Below, in pieces: positions 29,604-38,021 of a DNA stretch of 64,000 nt. Made by a program: the position numbers and the translations under genes. The DNA comes from Methanobrevibacter olleyae (GTDB taxonomy: Archaea; Methanobacteriota; Methanobacteria; Methanobacteriales; Methanobacteriaceae): positions 1-64,000 of the forward strand of contig SUTG01000002.1 of the NCBI GenBank assembly GCA_015063035.1. Direction: 5' to 3'. Below the pieces are notes generated by a model. The model saw only the letters and a list, made by a program, of their open reading frames with translations. It made no database searches and was not told the origin of the DNA. Each line of letters opens with the position of its first letter. The first letter of the stretch is position 1.

Positions 29604-30473
29604 ATGATTGTTGGAACTAGAGGAAGCAAACTTGCACTTGTACAGACAGACTACATCAGAACCTGCCTATACAATATCACTGGAGAAGAAGTGGAAAAGA
29701 ATATCATAAAGACCAAAGGGGACAAGATTACAAACTCCCAGTTATATAATATGGATTCTAAAGGACTTTTTACAAGAGAACTTGACAATGCATTACTTGA
29801 TGAGGAAGTGGATTTTGCGGTTCACAGCCTAAAGGATGTGCCAACCGAATTAAACGAGGACCTTGAGATTGTTGCGGTTCCTCCAAGGGAAAGTCCTAAC
29901 GAAGTGCTCATTTCAAACTACAGCTGGAGCGAACTTGAAGAAGGCTCCACACTTGGCACAAGCAGCTTAAGAAGGGAAGCATTCTGCAAGCTCCACGACA
30001 AGGACTTTGAATTAAAGCCTATCAGAGGAAATGTTGAAACAAGAATCAAGAAGGTCATGGACGGAGAAGTTGATGCAACAATCATGGCAGAAGCGGGATT
30101 AAACAGGTTAGGCCTTCAAGAATACATTAAAACCAAGTTCCCAACAGATTACATTATGCCTGCAGCAGGCCAAGGGGCTTTGGCAGTGATAACAAGAAAA
30201 GACAGTGAATTTAAAGATACAATAGCTAAATTAAACCATTATTTCTCATTCCAGGAAGTGCTTGCTGAAAAGACCATCCTTGAAGAGATTGGAGTAGGCT
30301 GCCAATGGCCAATTGGAGCAATAGCTGGAATAAAAGACAACAAGCTAGAGCTTAATTCAATATTGCTTGACAAGAATGGAGAGATCCTTTATCAGGAAAC
30401 AATTAGGGGAAGCATTAGAGAAGCTCAGGAAATGGGAAGGAAAATAGGTAAAAACATGCTTGAATTCCTTTAA
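29604..30473 (+). CDS. hemC: Hydroxymethylbilane synthase HemC
   Basis: Polymerises four porphobilinogens to hydroxymethylbilane, the linear tetrapyrrole that leads to F430, siroheme and cobamides. The 289 residues contain IVGTRGSKLALVQTDYIR at the start, HSLKDVPTEL, SSLRREAFCKLHDKDFELKPIRGN, and the cofactor-bearing Cys233 in EIGVGCQWPIGAIAG. It lies 200 bases after cfbE in the same direction, and the two share a pathway. AAGGCGA precedes the ATG. Confidence 0.95.
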   Translation: MIVGTRGSKLALVQTDYIRTCLYNITGEEVEKNIIKTKGDKITNSQLYNMDSKGLFTRELDNALLDEEVDFAVHSLKDVPTELNEDLEIVAVPPRESPNEVLISNYSWSELEEGSTLGTSSLRREAFCKLHDKDFELKPIRGNVETRIKKVMDGEVDATIMAEAGLNRLGLQEYIKTKFPTDYIMPAAGQGALAVITRKDSEFKDTIAKLNHYFSFQEVLAEKTILEEIGVGCQWPIGAIAGIKDNKLELNSILLDKNGEILYQETIRGSIREAQEMGRKIGKNMLEFL

Positions 30474-30834
30474 ATATCTAAAAATCCTAAAATTTTTTCA
30501 AGCAACTGAAAAGACTGAATTCCTTTTAAGAAATTTATTGTTTAAGATTTTTTAATGGCTGATTACATTTCATGAAAAAACTTGAATTTTCATGAAATCA
30601 AAAATTTATCAAAATTTAAAAAAAGGTTAATAATTCTTAAAAATCAATTTATTCTATTTTTTACAATTTTTTAAGAAAATTAACCATTTAATCGTTTTTA
30701 TTTTAGATATTAATCTGTATAATAGCTATTATAATAATTATTAAGAAAAAAATTATATAAAAAAATATAAAATTTTAATAATATTTATAAGTTATAAAAC
30801 ACAAAAATATAGTTGAATAATTGGAGGAATATCT
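30474..30834. promoter_or_regulatory. Intergenic region with two TTTCATGAAA palindromes
   Basis: The 361 bases before the Gfo/Idh gene hold two copies of the 10-bp palindrome TTTCATGAAA (30568-30577 and 30588-30597), spaced exactly 20 bases or two helical turns. That geometry suggests cooperative binding of a dimeric regulator, but they lie about 240 bases from the next start, so the target gene is unclear. The rest is AT-rich, with a TATA-like TTTATAAG near 30784-30791, about 45 bases before the TTG. Confidence 0.4.
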
Positions 30835-31782
30835 TTGAGAACCATAAATGTTGGAGTTATAGGTGTAGGTGCAATGGGATATAACCATGCACGTGTATAT
30901 TCGAAATTGGAAAATGCCAATCTCGTGGCAGTGGCTGATGTAGTAAAGCCAACCTTAGACAAAGTAGTGAAAAAATATAAGACAAAAGGTTACTCTGAAA
31001 TTGAAGACTTATTGAAAGACCCTGAAATTGAAGCGGTAAGTGTTTGTGTGCCAACAACCTTCCACCACGAAGTGGTTATGGAAGCCATAAAACATGGAAA
31101 ACACGTTTTAGTTGAAAAGCCAATTGCTTTTACTGCTGAAGAAGCTGAAGAAATGATTGAAGCTGCAAAAGAAGCTGGCGTAAAGCTTGCAACCGGTCAC
31201 GTTGAAAGATTCAACCCTGCAGTGCAAAAGGCTAAGGAACTCATTGAAAATGAGGTTATCGGTGACTTAGTAACAATTTCAGCTAAAAGAGTAGGTCCTT
31301 TCCCACCAAGAATCAAGGATGTTGGAGTGGCAATTGACCTTGCAATTCACGATTTAGACGTGATGAACTTCTTGATTGAAGCACCTGTAAAACAAGTTTA
31401 TGCTACTATGAGCAGCATTTTAGATCAATCTGACTTTGAAGACCATGCAGAAATCATGATCAGCTTTGATGAAGACATTACAGGTATTTTAGAAGTGAAC
31501 TGGTTAACTCCATACAAACGTAGACAAATCGAAATCACTGGTACTGATGGAATAATTACCATTGACTACATAGACCAAAGCATTGAAGTTTACGGCAAAT
31601 TTGCCCAAGACATTCAAATCAAGCCAGTTGAGCCATTAAGTGAAGAACTAAATTCATTCTTATGTAAGATTGAAGCGGATGAAGAACCTGAAATCACTGG
31701 TGAAGATGGACTTAAAGCTCTTAAGATGGTTCTTGCAGCAAACAAGTCATCTAAAGAACACAGCCCAATCAATTTTAGATAA
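30835..31782 (+). CDS. Gfo/Idh/MocA family NAD(P)-dependent dehydrogenase
   Basis: A 315-residue sugar- or sugar-nucleotide-type dehydrogenase. The Rossmann motif is VGVIGVGAMGYNHARVY (from residue 6), and the family EKP motif is in HVLVEKPIAFTAEEAEEM near residue 95. The C-terminal alpha/beta domain has HVERFNPAV and AIDLAIHDLDVMNFL. The start is TTG, set by GGAGG at 30823-30827 with good spacing. Methanogen proteins of this type include the UDP-GlcNAc 3-dehydrogenase used for surface glycans. That assignment is plausible here but not proved by neighbours. Confidence 0.82.
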   Translation: MRTINVGVIGVGAMGYNHARVYSKLENANLVAVADVVKPTLDKVVKKYKTKGYSEIEDLLKDPEIEAVSVCVPTTFHHEVVMEAIKHGKHVLVEKPIAFTAEEAEEMIEAAKEAGVKLATGHVERFNPAVQKAKELIENEVIGDLVTISAKRVGPFPPRIKDVGVAIDLAIHDLDVMNFLIEAPVKQVYATMSSILDQSDFEDHAEIMISFDEDITGILEVNWLTPYKRRQIEITGTDGIITIDYIDQSIEVYGKFAQDIQIKPVEPLSEELNSFLCKIEADEEPEITGEDGLKALKMVLAANKSSKEHSPINFR

Positions 31783-31937
31783 AAATTATTCCACTATTAA
31801 TTAAAACTAATAACTCAAAGATTCCTATAATATTTAACCCAAAATATTAAACTAAAATTTTAAACTAAAATATTAAACTAAAAATTTTAAAATATTGACC
31901 TATATTTAATAAAATTTATGATTAATGAGGTAAAAAA

Positions 31938-32552
31938 ATGAACCAAGATCTTATTAACAGAGCTCAGGAACTTAGAAACCATGGATTTACAACTGGTGAA
32001 ATAGCTGATGAGCTTAATGTATCAATGGATACTGCACAATGGTTAACATTACAAAGAAAAGAAGAGCCTGCACAAACAGAAGCCCCTGTTGACATTGCAA
32101 TTAACTGGAACAGTTTAGGCGGTAGTGCAAGCAGACTCAGATATGTTGCAGCGGCTTTAAGTGACATTGCATTGAAACATGGTGAAATCGACCTTGTTGT
32201 AGGAATTGCAACCAGTGGAGTCCCATTTGCAACCATGATGGCTGATGTAATTGAAGAGTTGACTGGAACCACCACATGCATATCCATTTTCCACCCTAAA
32301 AAACACAGAACCAATCCAGCTAACAGTGATGAAGGAGCTATAAGCAGCAACTTCGGTACTGTAGAAGGCAAAAGAATAGTTATTGTTGATGATGTGACTA
32401 CTAGCGGTGACACCATTACTGATGTAATTAAAGTAGTTAAGGACCATGGTGGAAATCCAATTGTAGTGACTGTTCTAATTGATAAGTCAGGACTCGAAGA
32501 AGTGGATGGAGTCCCAATCGAATCATTAATTAAAGTAAGTCAATTAAGATAA
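31938..32552 (+). CDS. PRTase-fold regulator (GfcR/orotate-PRTase-like)
   Basis: A 204-residue protein. The N-terminal 45 residues form a helix-turn-helix ([33 protein letters not shown]), followed by a type I phosphoribosyltransferase domain. The PRPP-binding motif is [16 protein letters not shown]. It is of the COG0856 orotate-PRTase-like kind. Haloarchaeal relatives (GfcR) act as transcription factors for sugar catabolism, so a DNA-binding metabolic sensor is more likely than true PyrE. Target genes cannot be told. A terminator-like hairpin straddles its stop codon. Confidence 0.82.
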   Translation: MNQDLINRAQELRNHGFTTGEIADELNVSMDTAQWLTLQRKEEPAQTEAPVDIAINWNSLGGSASRLRYVAAALSDIALKHGEIDLVVGIATSGVPFATMMADVIEELTGTTTCISIFHPKKHRTNPANSDEGAISSNFGTVEGKRIVIVDDVTTSGDTITDVIKVVKDHGGNPIVVTVLIDKSGLEEVDGVPIESLIKVSQLR

Positions 32553-32561
32553 TCTTAATTG
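32541..32561 (+). terminator. Terminator hairpin straddling the GfcR-like stop codon
   Basis: CAATTAAGA and TCTTAATTG pair around a loop that is the stop codon TAA itself. The pyrimidine run CTTTCTTTCTTTTTTT follows. This has the form of a bacterial-type intrinsic terminator with the gene end inside it. Confidence 0.55.
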
Positions 32562-32625
32562 CTTTCTTTCTTTTTTTATTGAATGTTAATTAGTTTGATA
32601 AATTGCGAATAAATTAAGATGTCTT

Positions 32626-33018
32626 TCATTTTTTATCCTGATTCCCAATATTCAATGTAGTTCTGAACAGATGAATAATCTCATCACGTTTATTGTCTGA
32701 TGGAAAATCATCTTTTTCTAAAGTAAACATAGCCAATTCATAGATGATCTTATTCATTCTTTTTCCTTCATCAGTCAAATAGTACTCAGTCACTTTAGAA
32801 TTGTCCTCAAAAGTCCTTTTCCCAATCAATCCATTAGATTCCAAATCCTTTAAGCAACTTGTTAAAACCTTATTGCTCAAATCAGGCTTATCTTCTTTGA
32901 ACTCTTTAAATCTATTTTTACCAAAGAACAAATCTCTGATAATCTGAATATGCCACTTTTTGCTAAACAATTTTAAAGACTGATCTACAGGACAGATATT
33001 ACCCTCTAATTTTGTCAT
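32626..33018 (-). CDS. HxlR family winged-helix regulator
   Basis: A 130-residue transcription factor of the HxlR type. Typical elements are CPVDQSLKLFSKKWHIQIIRDLFFG, FKEFKEDKPDLSNKVLTSCLKDLESNGLI and the wing RTFEDNSKVTEYYLTDEGKRM. The N-terminal Cys (residue 8) corresponds to the redox-sensing Cys seen in some HxlR proteins; such a role here is inference. It is divergent from the PNPOx-like gene, with two related 16-bp sites between them that it may bind. Confidence 0.88.
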   Translation of the reverse strand: MTKLEGNICPVDQSLKLFSKKWHIQIIRDLFFGKNRFKEFKEDKPDLSNKVLTSCLKDLESNGLIGKRTFEDNSKVTEYYLTDEGKRMNKIIYELAMFTLEKDDFPSDNKRDEIIHLFRTTLNIGNQDKK

Positions 33019-33145
33019 AAAATACCCCTTTTAAATTAGCATTAAAATATTTTTTTAAATTCGACAATTTTTATAAAATTTCATAACTTAGTTCATATAA
33101 CAATTCATTAAAACTATTTTATTAAAAATTATTTATAAAATTTTA

Positions 33146-33219
33146 GTTACTAAAAAGTAACCAAAACCATATAAATGATTATACTCCAATTTGAAGCATT
33201 TATGTTACTTTTTGGTTAC
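33146..33219. promoter_or_regulatory. Two related operator-like sites between hxlR and the PNPOx gene
   Basis: Site 1 (33146-33161) is GTTAC, six bases, GTAAC. Site 2 (33204-33219) is GTTAC, six bases, GTTAC. The reverse of site 1 matches site 2 at most positions (GTTACTTTTTAGTAAC against GTTACTTTTTGGTTAC). Both keep the half-sites 11 bases apart. They lie between the divergent regulator and its neighbour, as expected of HxlR-type autoregulation. A similar pair occurs at 34881. Confidence 0.6.
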
Positions 33220-33322
33220 AAAACCTTTATATTTACCTCTAAACAATCTATAATTAACGTTAAATCCAAAACGTTCAAAATAAATAAAAATATGAACTTA
33301 TATAAATTTGCGAGATGATAAA

Positions 33323-33727
33323 ATGGAAGAAGTAATTAAATTCTTAACTGAAAACCCACAACAATATTTGGCAACTACCGGACTTGATGGAAATGCAAAA
33401 GTAAGGCCTATCCTATTCTACTTTGCAGAAAATGACAAACCATACTTCTGTACTAGCAATCAAAAGCCTATGTACAAAGAATTGGAAGCTAACCCTAACT
33501 TTGAAATGACTGCAGCAACCCCTGAATTCCAATGGATAAGAATTGCAGGAAAAGTTGAATTTGTAGATGATTTGGAAATCAAACAAAAGGTCATTGAAGC
33601 AAATGAACTTGTAAAAGCATTATATGAAAGTGGAGACAACCCAATCTTTGAAGTATTTACAATTAGTGAAGGTAAGGCAACAATTGCTGACTTCTCTGGA
33701 GAACCTCCAAAAGTTTATGAAATATAA
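33323..33727 (+). CDS. Pyridoxamine 5'-phosphate oxidase-like flavin protein
   Basis: A 134-residue split-barrel protein of the PNPOx-like family: EEVIKFLTENPQQYLATTGLDGNAKVRPI at the start and EFQWIRIAGKVEFVDD near residue 72. These usually bind FMN, F420 or heme and reduce small molecules. I place the start at the ATG at 33323, which matches the family N terminus; an in-frame TTG lies 15 bases upstream. It is divergent from hxlR and probably controlled by it. No substrate is apparent. Confidence 0.85.
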   Translation: MEEVIKFLTENPQQYLATTGLDGNAKVRPILFYFAENDKPYFCTSNQKPMYKELEANPNFEMTAATPEFQWIRIAGKVEFVDDLEIKQKVIEANELVKALYESGDNPIFEVFTISEGKATIADFSGEPPKVYEI

Positions 33728-33747
33728 ATAAGCGAATGCTTATTTAT
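33724..33747 (+). terminator. Terminator hairpin at the end of the PNPOx-like gene
   Basis: A 10-bp perfect stem (ATAAATAAGC with GCTTATTTAT, loop GAAT) starts over the stop codon and is followed by TTTTC. Confidence 0.6.
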
Positions 33748-33750
33748 TTT

Positions 33751-33830
33751 CACTTATTTATCTACACATTATTTACTTCACTTATTTATCTACACATTAT
33801 TTACTTCACTTATTTATCTTCACTTTATTT
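33751..33830. repeat. 28-bp tandem repeat
   Basis: The unit CACTTATTTATCTACACATT plus ATTTACTT occurs at 33751 and 33779, with a diverged third copy from 33807. It lies between the convergent PNPOx-like and DUF169 genes. Confidence 0.7.
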
Positions 33831-33873
33831 TTTTAAAACATCCAATGCTATTTTTATAAAAAACATTGACTAA

Positions 33874-34683
33874 TCAATATTTATTTCCAAAATCATCCCA
33901 GAAATGAGTTTGGAAAACACTTCTTTTACTAAGTTCCTCTAATTTTAGGAACAGTTTCCAAGGCATTGACAAGTTCATGTATTCATCTGGAATCAATCTT
34001 CTCATATGAGCCCTTGCAGCAAAGTCAAGGGGACTTAATACAGGAACAGGATCATCACTATCATTTTGCTCAAAAGTGAATGCGCCAATAGCTTGACATG
34101 CAGATGCCTGAGGAGTCATGATGTGAGCGCTTTCAGCTCTGAATGAACCATTCAATTGGAGTATTGCAGATAATTCCATAGTGTTTAATGTAAATACTAC
34201 AGAATCAGGAAGTTCTCCCTCACCAAGAAGCTCTATTGGCTTAAAGACCACATATTCACCTTCATCATATAAAGGTCTGTTCTTGATGTTTTCATAAGCT
34301 GTATCAAAATCTGAAAAGATCCTTTCCCCTTTCTTAAACATTTCTTGAGTTGGTTTTGGCATGAAACTTAACCTATGAAGAAATGCTTCCTTATCCTTAG
34401 CGGATTCTGCGCCTAAAGATAAAAAGGTAGCTTGAAACTCCCTGTCTTCATCTGTCTTGAAACCAGTTCCCCAACCGAAACCTGCAGAGACCCCACCGCA
34501 AGTGATGTTTTCACGACCAAATGCAGTGATTTTCCTCTTAGCAATAGTTTGGGCTACAAGAGACATGACACAACCACCCCTACCGGCTTTAGGTGCCAAT
34601 GCATCCTCTGGCTTTTCATCTGCTTTTAAGAGAACAATAGGATTAAACCGCCCATTCAATTCCTTTACAATATTAAATTCCAT
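33874..34683 (-). CDS. DUF169 family protein
   Basis: A 269-residue soluble protein of the DUF169 family, seen in methanogens and anaerobes and without an established function. It has a cysteine in GGCVMSLVAQTIAKRKITAF (about 36-55) and a conserved ENITCGGVSAGFGWGTGF block near 60-75. A later segment, ESAHIMTPQASACQAIGAF, is also typical. The pattern of scattered Cys and Gly suggests a metal or cofactor site, which is inference. It is convergent with the PNPOx-like gene and divergent from the macrodomain gene. Confidence 0.75.
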   Translation of the reverse strand: MEFNIVKELNGRFNPIVLLKADEKPEDALAPKAGRGGCVMSLVAQTIAKRKITAFGRENITCGGVSAGFGWGTGFKTDEDREFQATFLSLGAESAKDKEAFLHRLSFMPKPTQEMFKKGERIFSDFDTAYENIKNRPLYDEGEYVVFKPIELLGEGELPDSVVFTLNTMELSAILQLNGSFRAESAHIMTPQASACQAIGAFTFEQNDSDDPVPVLSPLDFAARAHMRRLIPDEYMNLSMPWKLFLKLEELSKRSVFQTHFWDDFGNKY

Positions 34684-34880
34684 TTTAAAAACCCCATTTA
34701 AAAAATCATGAAAAAACTAATGTTTTATTCAATTTATATTTTATAGAAGGACATATAAAGATTTTACTATTAACTATTTTAAATACAAATTATTATCAAA
34801 TTAAGTATTAAAAATAAGATAATATATCTGAAAAGATATTAAAAATGATTAAATAAGATTTGAAGCCATGGCAATGATTA

Positions 34881-34896
34881 GTTACAAAAAAGTTAC
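34881..34896. promoter_or_regulatory. GTTAC-A6-GTTAC site upstream of the macrodomain gene
   Basis: Two GTTAC half-sites lie 11 bases apart, the same spacing as the sites beside hxlR. They sit just before a TATA-like GATTTATATATTG (34902-34914) and about 60 bases before the macrodomain start. A shared regulator is possible. Confidence 0.45.
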
Positions 34897-34958
34897 AAAA
34901 AAGATTTATATATTGCGAACAATATTTAATATAATAAATAAAAAGATGGAGGTAAAAA

Positions 34959-35780
34959 ATGAGCAAAGGCGATAAAAGTTTTGAAATTGATTTTCTTATA
35001 AGGGAATTGATTTCAGCTAATGGAAAATTGGATAGCAATATGAAAATTCCAAATGATTATAATGAGAAAAGAAAATTGCTTAGAGCTTTAATGAATACAC
35101 AAAGCCCAGTTAGATTAAGCGATAGATTCTATGAAATCCAAGATAGGCTCCTTAGTGAAGAGACTGACAATAAAAATCTAATCCGAGAGGAAGACATTGA
35201 GACAATAAGCAAGGATTCCAAGGAAACAGACTCAAAAATAGCCTTATGGCAGGGAGACATAACATGCCTTCAAGTTGATGCTATTGTTAATGCAGCAAAT
35301 AGCCAACTGTTAGGATGCTTTATTCCATTACACAACTGTATTGATAATCAGATACATTCCGCTGCAGGATTTCAGTTGAGAATGGATTGCTACAAAATTA
35401 TGGCAAAACAAGGCCATGAAGAGGCAAATGGAAAAGCAAAAATCACCTCAGCTTACAATTTGCCTTCAAAATATGTAATACACACAGTAGGTCCAGCCAT
35501 TCCTAATGGAAGAAAGCCAAATGATAAGGAAATAAAAGAGCTTAAAAACTGTTATAATTCCTGCCTAGAAATTGCAGACAATTATAACTTAAAATCAATA
35601 GCTTTTTGTTCCATATCAACTGGAGTATTTAATTTTCCAAAGGACCACGCTTCTGAACTAGCCATTAAAACTGTGAGAGATTATTTAAAACATCACCCTA
35701 AAACCAGTTTAAGAAAAATTATTTTTAATACATTTTCAGATGAAGCTACAGAAATCTATAAGAATAATCTGGAAAAATAA
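34959..35780 (+). CDS. Zinc-type macrodomain ADP-ribosyl hydrolase
   Basis: A 273-residue macrodomain protein expected to remove ADP-ribose from proteins. The N-terminal 75 residues show the family preface (KRKLLRALMNTQSPVRLSDRF...QDRLL). The macrodomain follows from about residue 93, with GDIT (99-102), DAIVNAANSQLLG (107-119), the zinc site Cys120-x4-His125-x-Cys127 within the segment GCFIPLHNCIDN, and STGVFNFP (220-227). This zinc-containing subtype is the one found in bacterial operons with class-M sirtuins, and a SirTM gene follows 125 bases downstream. GGAGGT precedes the ATG. It should reverse modification made by SirTM. Confidence 0.92.
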   Translation: MSKGDKSFEIDFLIRELISANGKLDSNMKIPNDYNEKRKLLRALMNTQSPVRLSDRFYEIQDRLLSEETDNKNLIREEDIETISKDSKETDSKIALWQGDITCLQVDAIVNAANSQLLGCFIPLHNCIDNQIHSAAGFQLRMDCYKIMAKQGHEEANGKAKITSAYNLPSKYVIHTVGPAIPNGRKPNDKEIKELKNCYNSCLEIADNYNLKSIAFCSISTGVFNFPKDHASELAIKTVRDYLKHHPKTSLRKIIFNTFSDEATEIYKNNLEK

Positions 35781-35904
35781 AAACAAATATCAAAAAATAC
35801 TAAAAAATAAGAATACTCCAGAAGGGAAAATAATGGCATTAAAGAGAATTATTGAAGAAATTGGTAAAAAATTGAATGAAACTAAAATGGGGGGAAATTA
35901 TCTT

Positions 35905-36807
35905 ATGGAAGATTATAGTATTAGAGTAGAAAAATTAAAAGAATTAGTTGAAACTGCAGATTACATATTAATAGGGGCAGGTGCTGGATTATCAAGCTCT
36001 GCAGGGCTTGAATACTCTGGAAAACGTTTCACAGACAATTTTGAAGAATTTATTGAAAAATATGGATTTCAAGACATGTACTCTTCAATGTTTTTTCCTT
36101 TCAAAAGTTCAGAGGAAAAATGGGCTTACTTCGCAAAACATGTTTATATTAACAATATTGCAATGGAAGGAACATACCTTTATAAAAAATTATTCAATCT
36201 CATAAAAGACAAGGATTATTTTGTAATCACAACAAACACTGACGACCAATTCCTGAAATCCGGCTTTGAAAAAGAAAGATTCTTTAGAACACAAGGGACT
36301 TATGCTAAACTGCAATGTTCAAAAGCTTGCCATAACAAATTATATGACAATGAAGAATTAATATTAGAGATGATTGAAAGAACAGACAATGAATTGAGAA
36401 TCCCTAGCGAACTGGTTCCAAAATGCCCTGTTTGTGGAGAGGAAATGGATTTGAACCTAAGAAAAGACCATCTATTTGTAGAAGATCTTGAGTGGCATGA
36501 ACAGAATCAAAGATATAATGATTTTAGAGAAAATGCATTAGGTGGGAATTTATTGCTTTTGGAATTTGGAATAGGTTTCAATACACCCATAATAATTCGT
36601 TTTCCATTTGATGATTTAACCCGATCTTATGAAAATGTAAATCTTGCCAGATTCAATAGAAGTCACTTGGAATTGACTGTTCAGCAAAATGGAAATTATT
36701 ATTTGCTTATGGAAGATGAATTGGACAAATATCTGACTTCAAATATTAAAGAGAGATATATTCCATTCAGTGAAGATATTGGCACAACCTTAGATAAGCT
36801 AATGTGA
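35905..36807 (+). CDS. Class-M sirtuin (SirTM), predicted protein ADP-ribosyltransferase
   Basis: A 300-residue sirtuin-fold protein of the SirTM class. Known SirTMs ADP-ribosylate a lipoylated GcvH-L carrier in bacteria and fungi. Visible are the NAD loop IGAGAGLSSSAGLEYSG (GAGAG at 24-28), ITTNTD with Asn111, and Gln130 in RTQG where ordinary sirtuins have the catalytic His, a SirTM hallmark. The zinc cysteines are Cys138, Cys142, Cys174 and Cys177, and FGIGFNTP is near 221. The start at 35905 aligns exactly with the paralogue downstream. In-frame ATGs at 35833 (after GAAGGGA) and 35887 are alternatives. It forms a probable operon with the macrodomain gene. Confidence 0.88.
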   Translation: MEDYSIRVEKLKELVETADYILIGAGAGLSSSAGLEYSGKRFTDNFEEFIEKYGFQDMYSSMFFPFKSSEEKWAYFAKHVYINNIAMEGTYLYKKLFNLIKDKDYFVITTNTDDQFLKSGFEKERFFRTQGTYAKLQCSKACHNKLYDNEELILEMIERTDNELRIPSELVPKCPVCGEEMDLNLRKDHLFVEDLEWHEQNQRYNDFRENALGGNLLLLEFGIGFNTPIIIRFPFDDLTRSYENVNLARFNRSHLELTVQQNGNYYLLMEDELDKYLTSNIKERYIPFSEDIGTTLDKLM

Positions 36808-36873
36808 TTTGATATATAAAATTAATTCCGCAAAAGATGAAATTGGAAAATATATAAAATTAATCATACATAT

Positions 36874-36963
36874 TTAAGATTTGAAAAATTAATGAATAGT
36901 TTATATTTACCTAAATATACTATAAAATAAAAAATTTTAAAACTATTGAAATTCAAATCTTAA
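36874..36963 (+). other. Nested inverted repeats between the two sirtuin genes
   Basis: A 12-bp stem (TTAAGATTTGAA at 36874-36885 with its complement at 36952-36963) encloses an 8-bp stem (AATAGTTT at 36895, AAACTATT at 36940). Inside these lies TATATTTACCTAAATATA (36902-36919). In an mRNA this would fold into one long hairpin between SirTM and its paralogue. Each arm alone could be chance in DNA this AT-rich; the nesting is what draws attention. Confidence 0.4.
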
Positions 36964-37052
36964 TATAAGTAAGAATCTAGTTAAAAAAATTCTTTAAAAA
37001 ATATAATTTGAAGCAAAAATTGAAAAATAAAGATTTTTATAGGTATGATTAT

Positions 37053-37910
37053 ATGGATGAATTATCAAAAAAAATACAAGATGTGAAAAACCTGATTGAA
37101 AATACAGACCACATTCTAATTGCTGGGGGAGAATATCTCTCAGAGCAGGCAGGACTTGACATTTACGGCCCTATGTTTACAGATAATTTTCAGGACTTCA
37201 TAGACAGATATGAATTTACCAATATGTACAATGGAACATTCTTCCCTTATAAATACAGCGAAGAGAAATGGGCTTACATTGCAAGATATTTCCATGTCTA
37301 CTTAAATTTCGAGCCAACCCAATTATACAAAAAGATTTACAGACTAGTTGAAGATAAGGATTATTTTGTCATAACAAGCACTTTTGATGAGCAATTCTAT
37401 AAGACAGGATTTCCAAAATCAAAGATCTATGCAAGCAATGGAGACTGCAGACACTTGCAATGCAGCGAACCTTGCCATAACGAACTTTACGATTTTATCG
37501 AATTGATTGACAGAATGGTCAAGCAGACAGACGATAAAAGAAAAATCCCTCGTCAGCTCATCCCCCAATGCCCAAAATGTGGAGGGTCAATGGATTTGCA
37601 CTTGACTACAAACAAGAACTTCATACAGGATGCCGATTGGAAAAAGCAGCATGAGAAATATGGAAGGTTCACAACCAGAAACAAAGATTCAAAAACTTTA
37701 GTATTGCAATTCGGAAGCCCTAAAGTATTTGAAAAAACAATTAGGGAAAATCCTAAATGGCATTTGGTAAGATTCATGGAACCAAAAGGAAAGATTGGAA
37801 ACATAGGATCTTCCCTATTCAAGCCATTCAAAAAGAACACCGAATATTTGAATAGGATTATAACTTTTGAAGAGCCAATAGAAGAGATAGTTGATCAATT
37901 ATTGAAATGA
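37053..37910 (+). CDS. Degenerate SirTM paralogue (predicted inactive sirtuin)
   Basis: A 285-residue protein clearly homologous to the preceding SirTM along its length (TDNFQDFIDRYEF, EEKWAYIAR, KDYFVIT are shared). The key sites have changed: GAGAGLSSSAG is now AGGEYLSEQAG, Asn of TTNTD is Thr110, Gln of TQG is Asn129, and FGIGFNTP is FGSPKVFEK. All four zinc cysteines (137, 141, 173, 176) remain, with an extra Cys132. It therefore looks like a folded but non-catalytic partner or target-binding protein rather than a decayed gene, since the frame is open. The start at 37053 matches the SirTM start; an in-frame TTG lies at 37008. Confidence 0.8.
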   Translation: MDELSKKIQDVKNLIENTDHILIAGGEYLSEQAGLDIYGPMFTDNFQDFIDRYEFTNMYNGTFFPYKYSEEKWAYIARYFHVYLNFEPTQLYKKIYRLVEDKDYFVITSTFDEQFYKTGFPKSKIYASNGDCRHLQCSEPCHNELYDFIELIDRMVKQTDDKRKIPRQLIPQCPKCGGSMDLHLTTNKNFIQDADWKKQHEKYGRFTTRNKDSKTLVLQFGSPKVFEKTIRENPKWHLVRFMEPKGKIGNIGSSLFKPFKKNTEYLNRIITFEEPIEEIVDQLLK

Positions 37911-38021
37911 TCTAAATCAAATGACAATTGTAAATGGTCAATGAAAAAATTCATTGATTTTTAACTATTCTAATTTAAACTATTCCTTAAATTGTAAATT
38001 CTTATAATTTTAATCAAGCGT

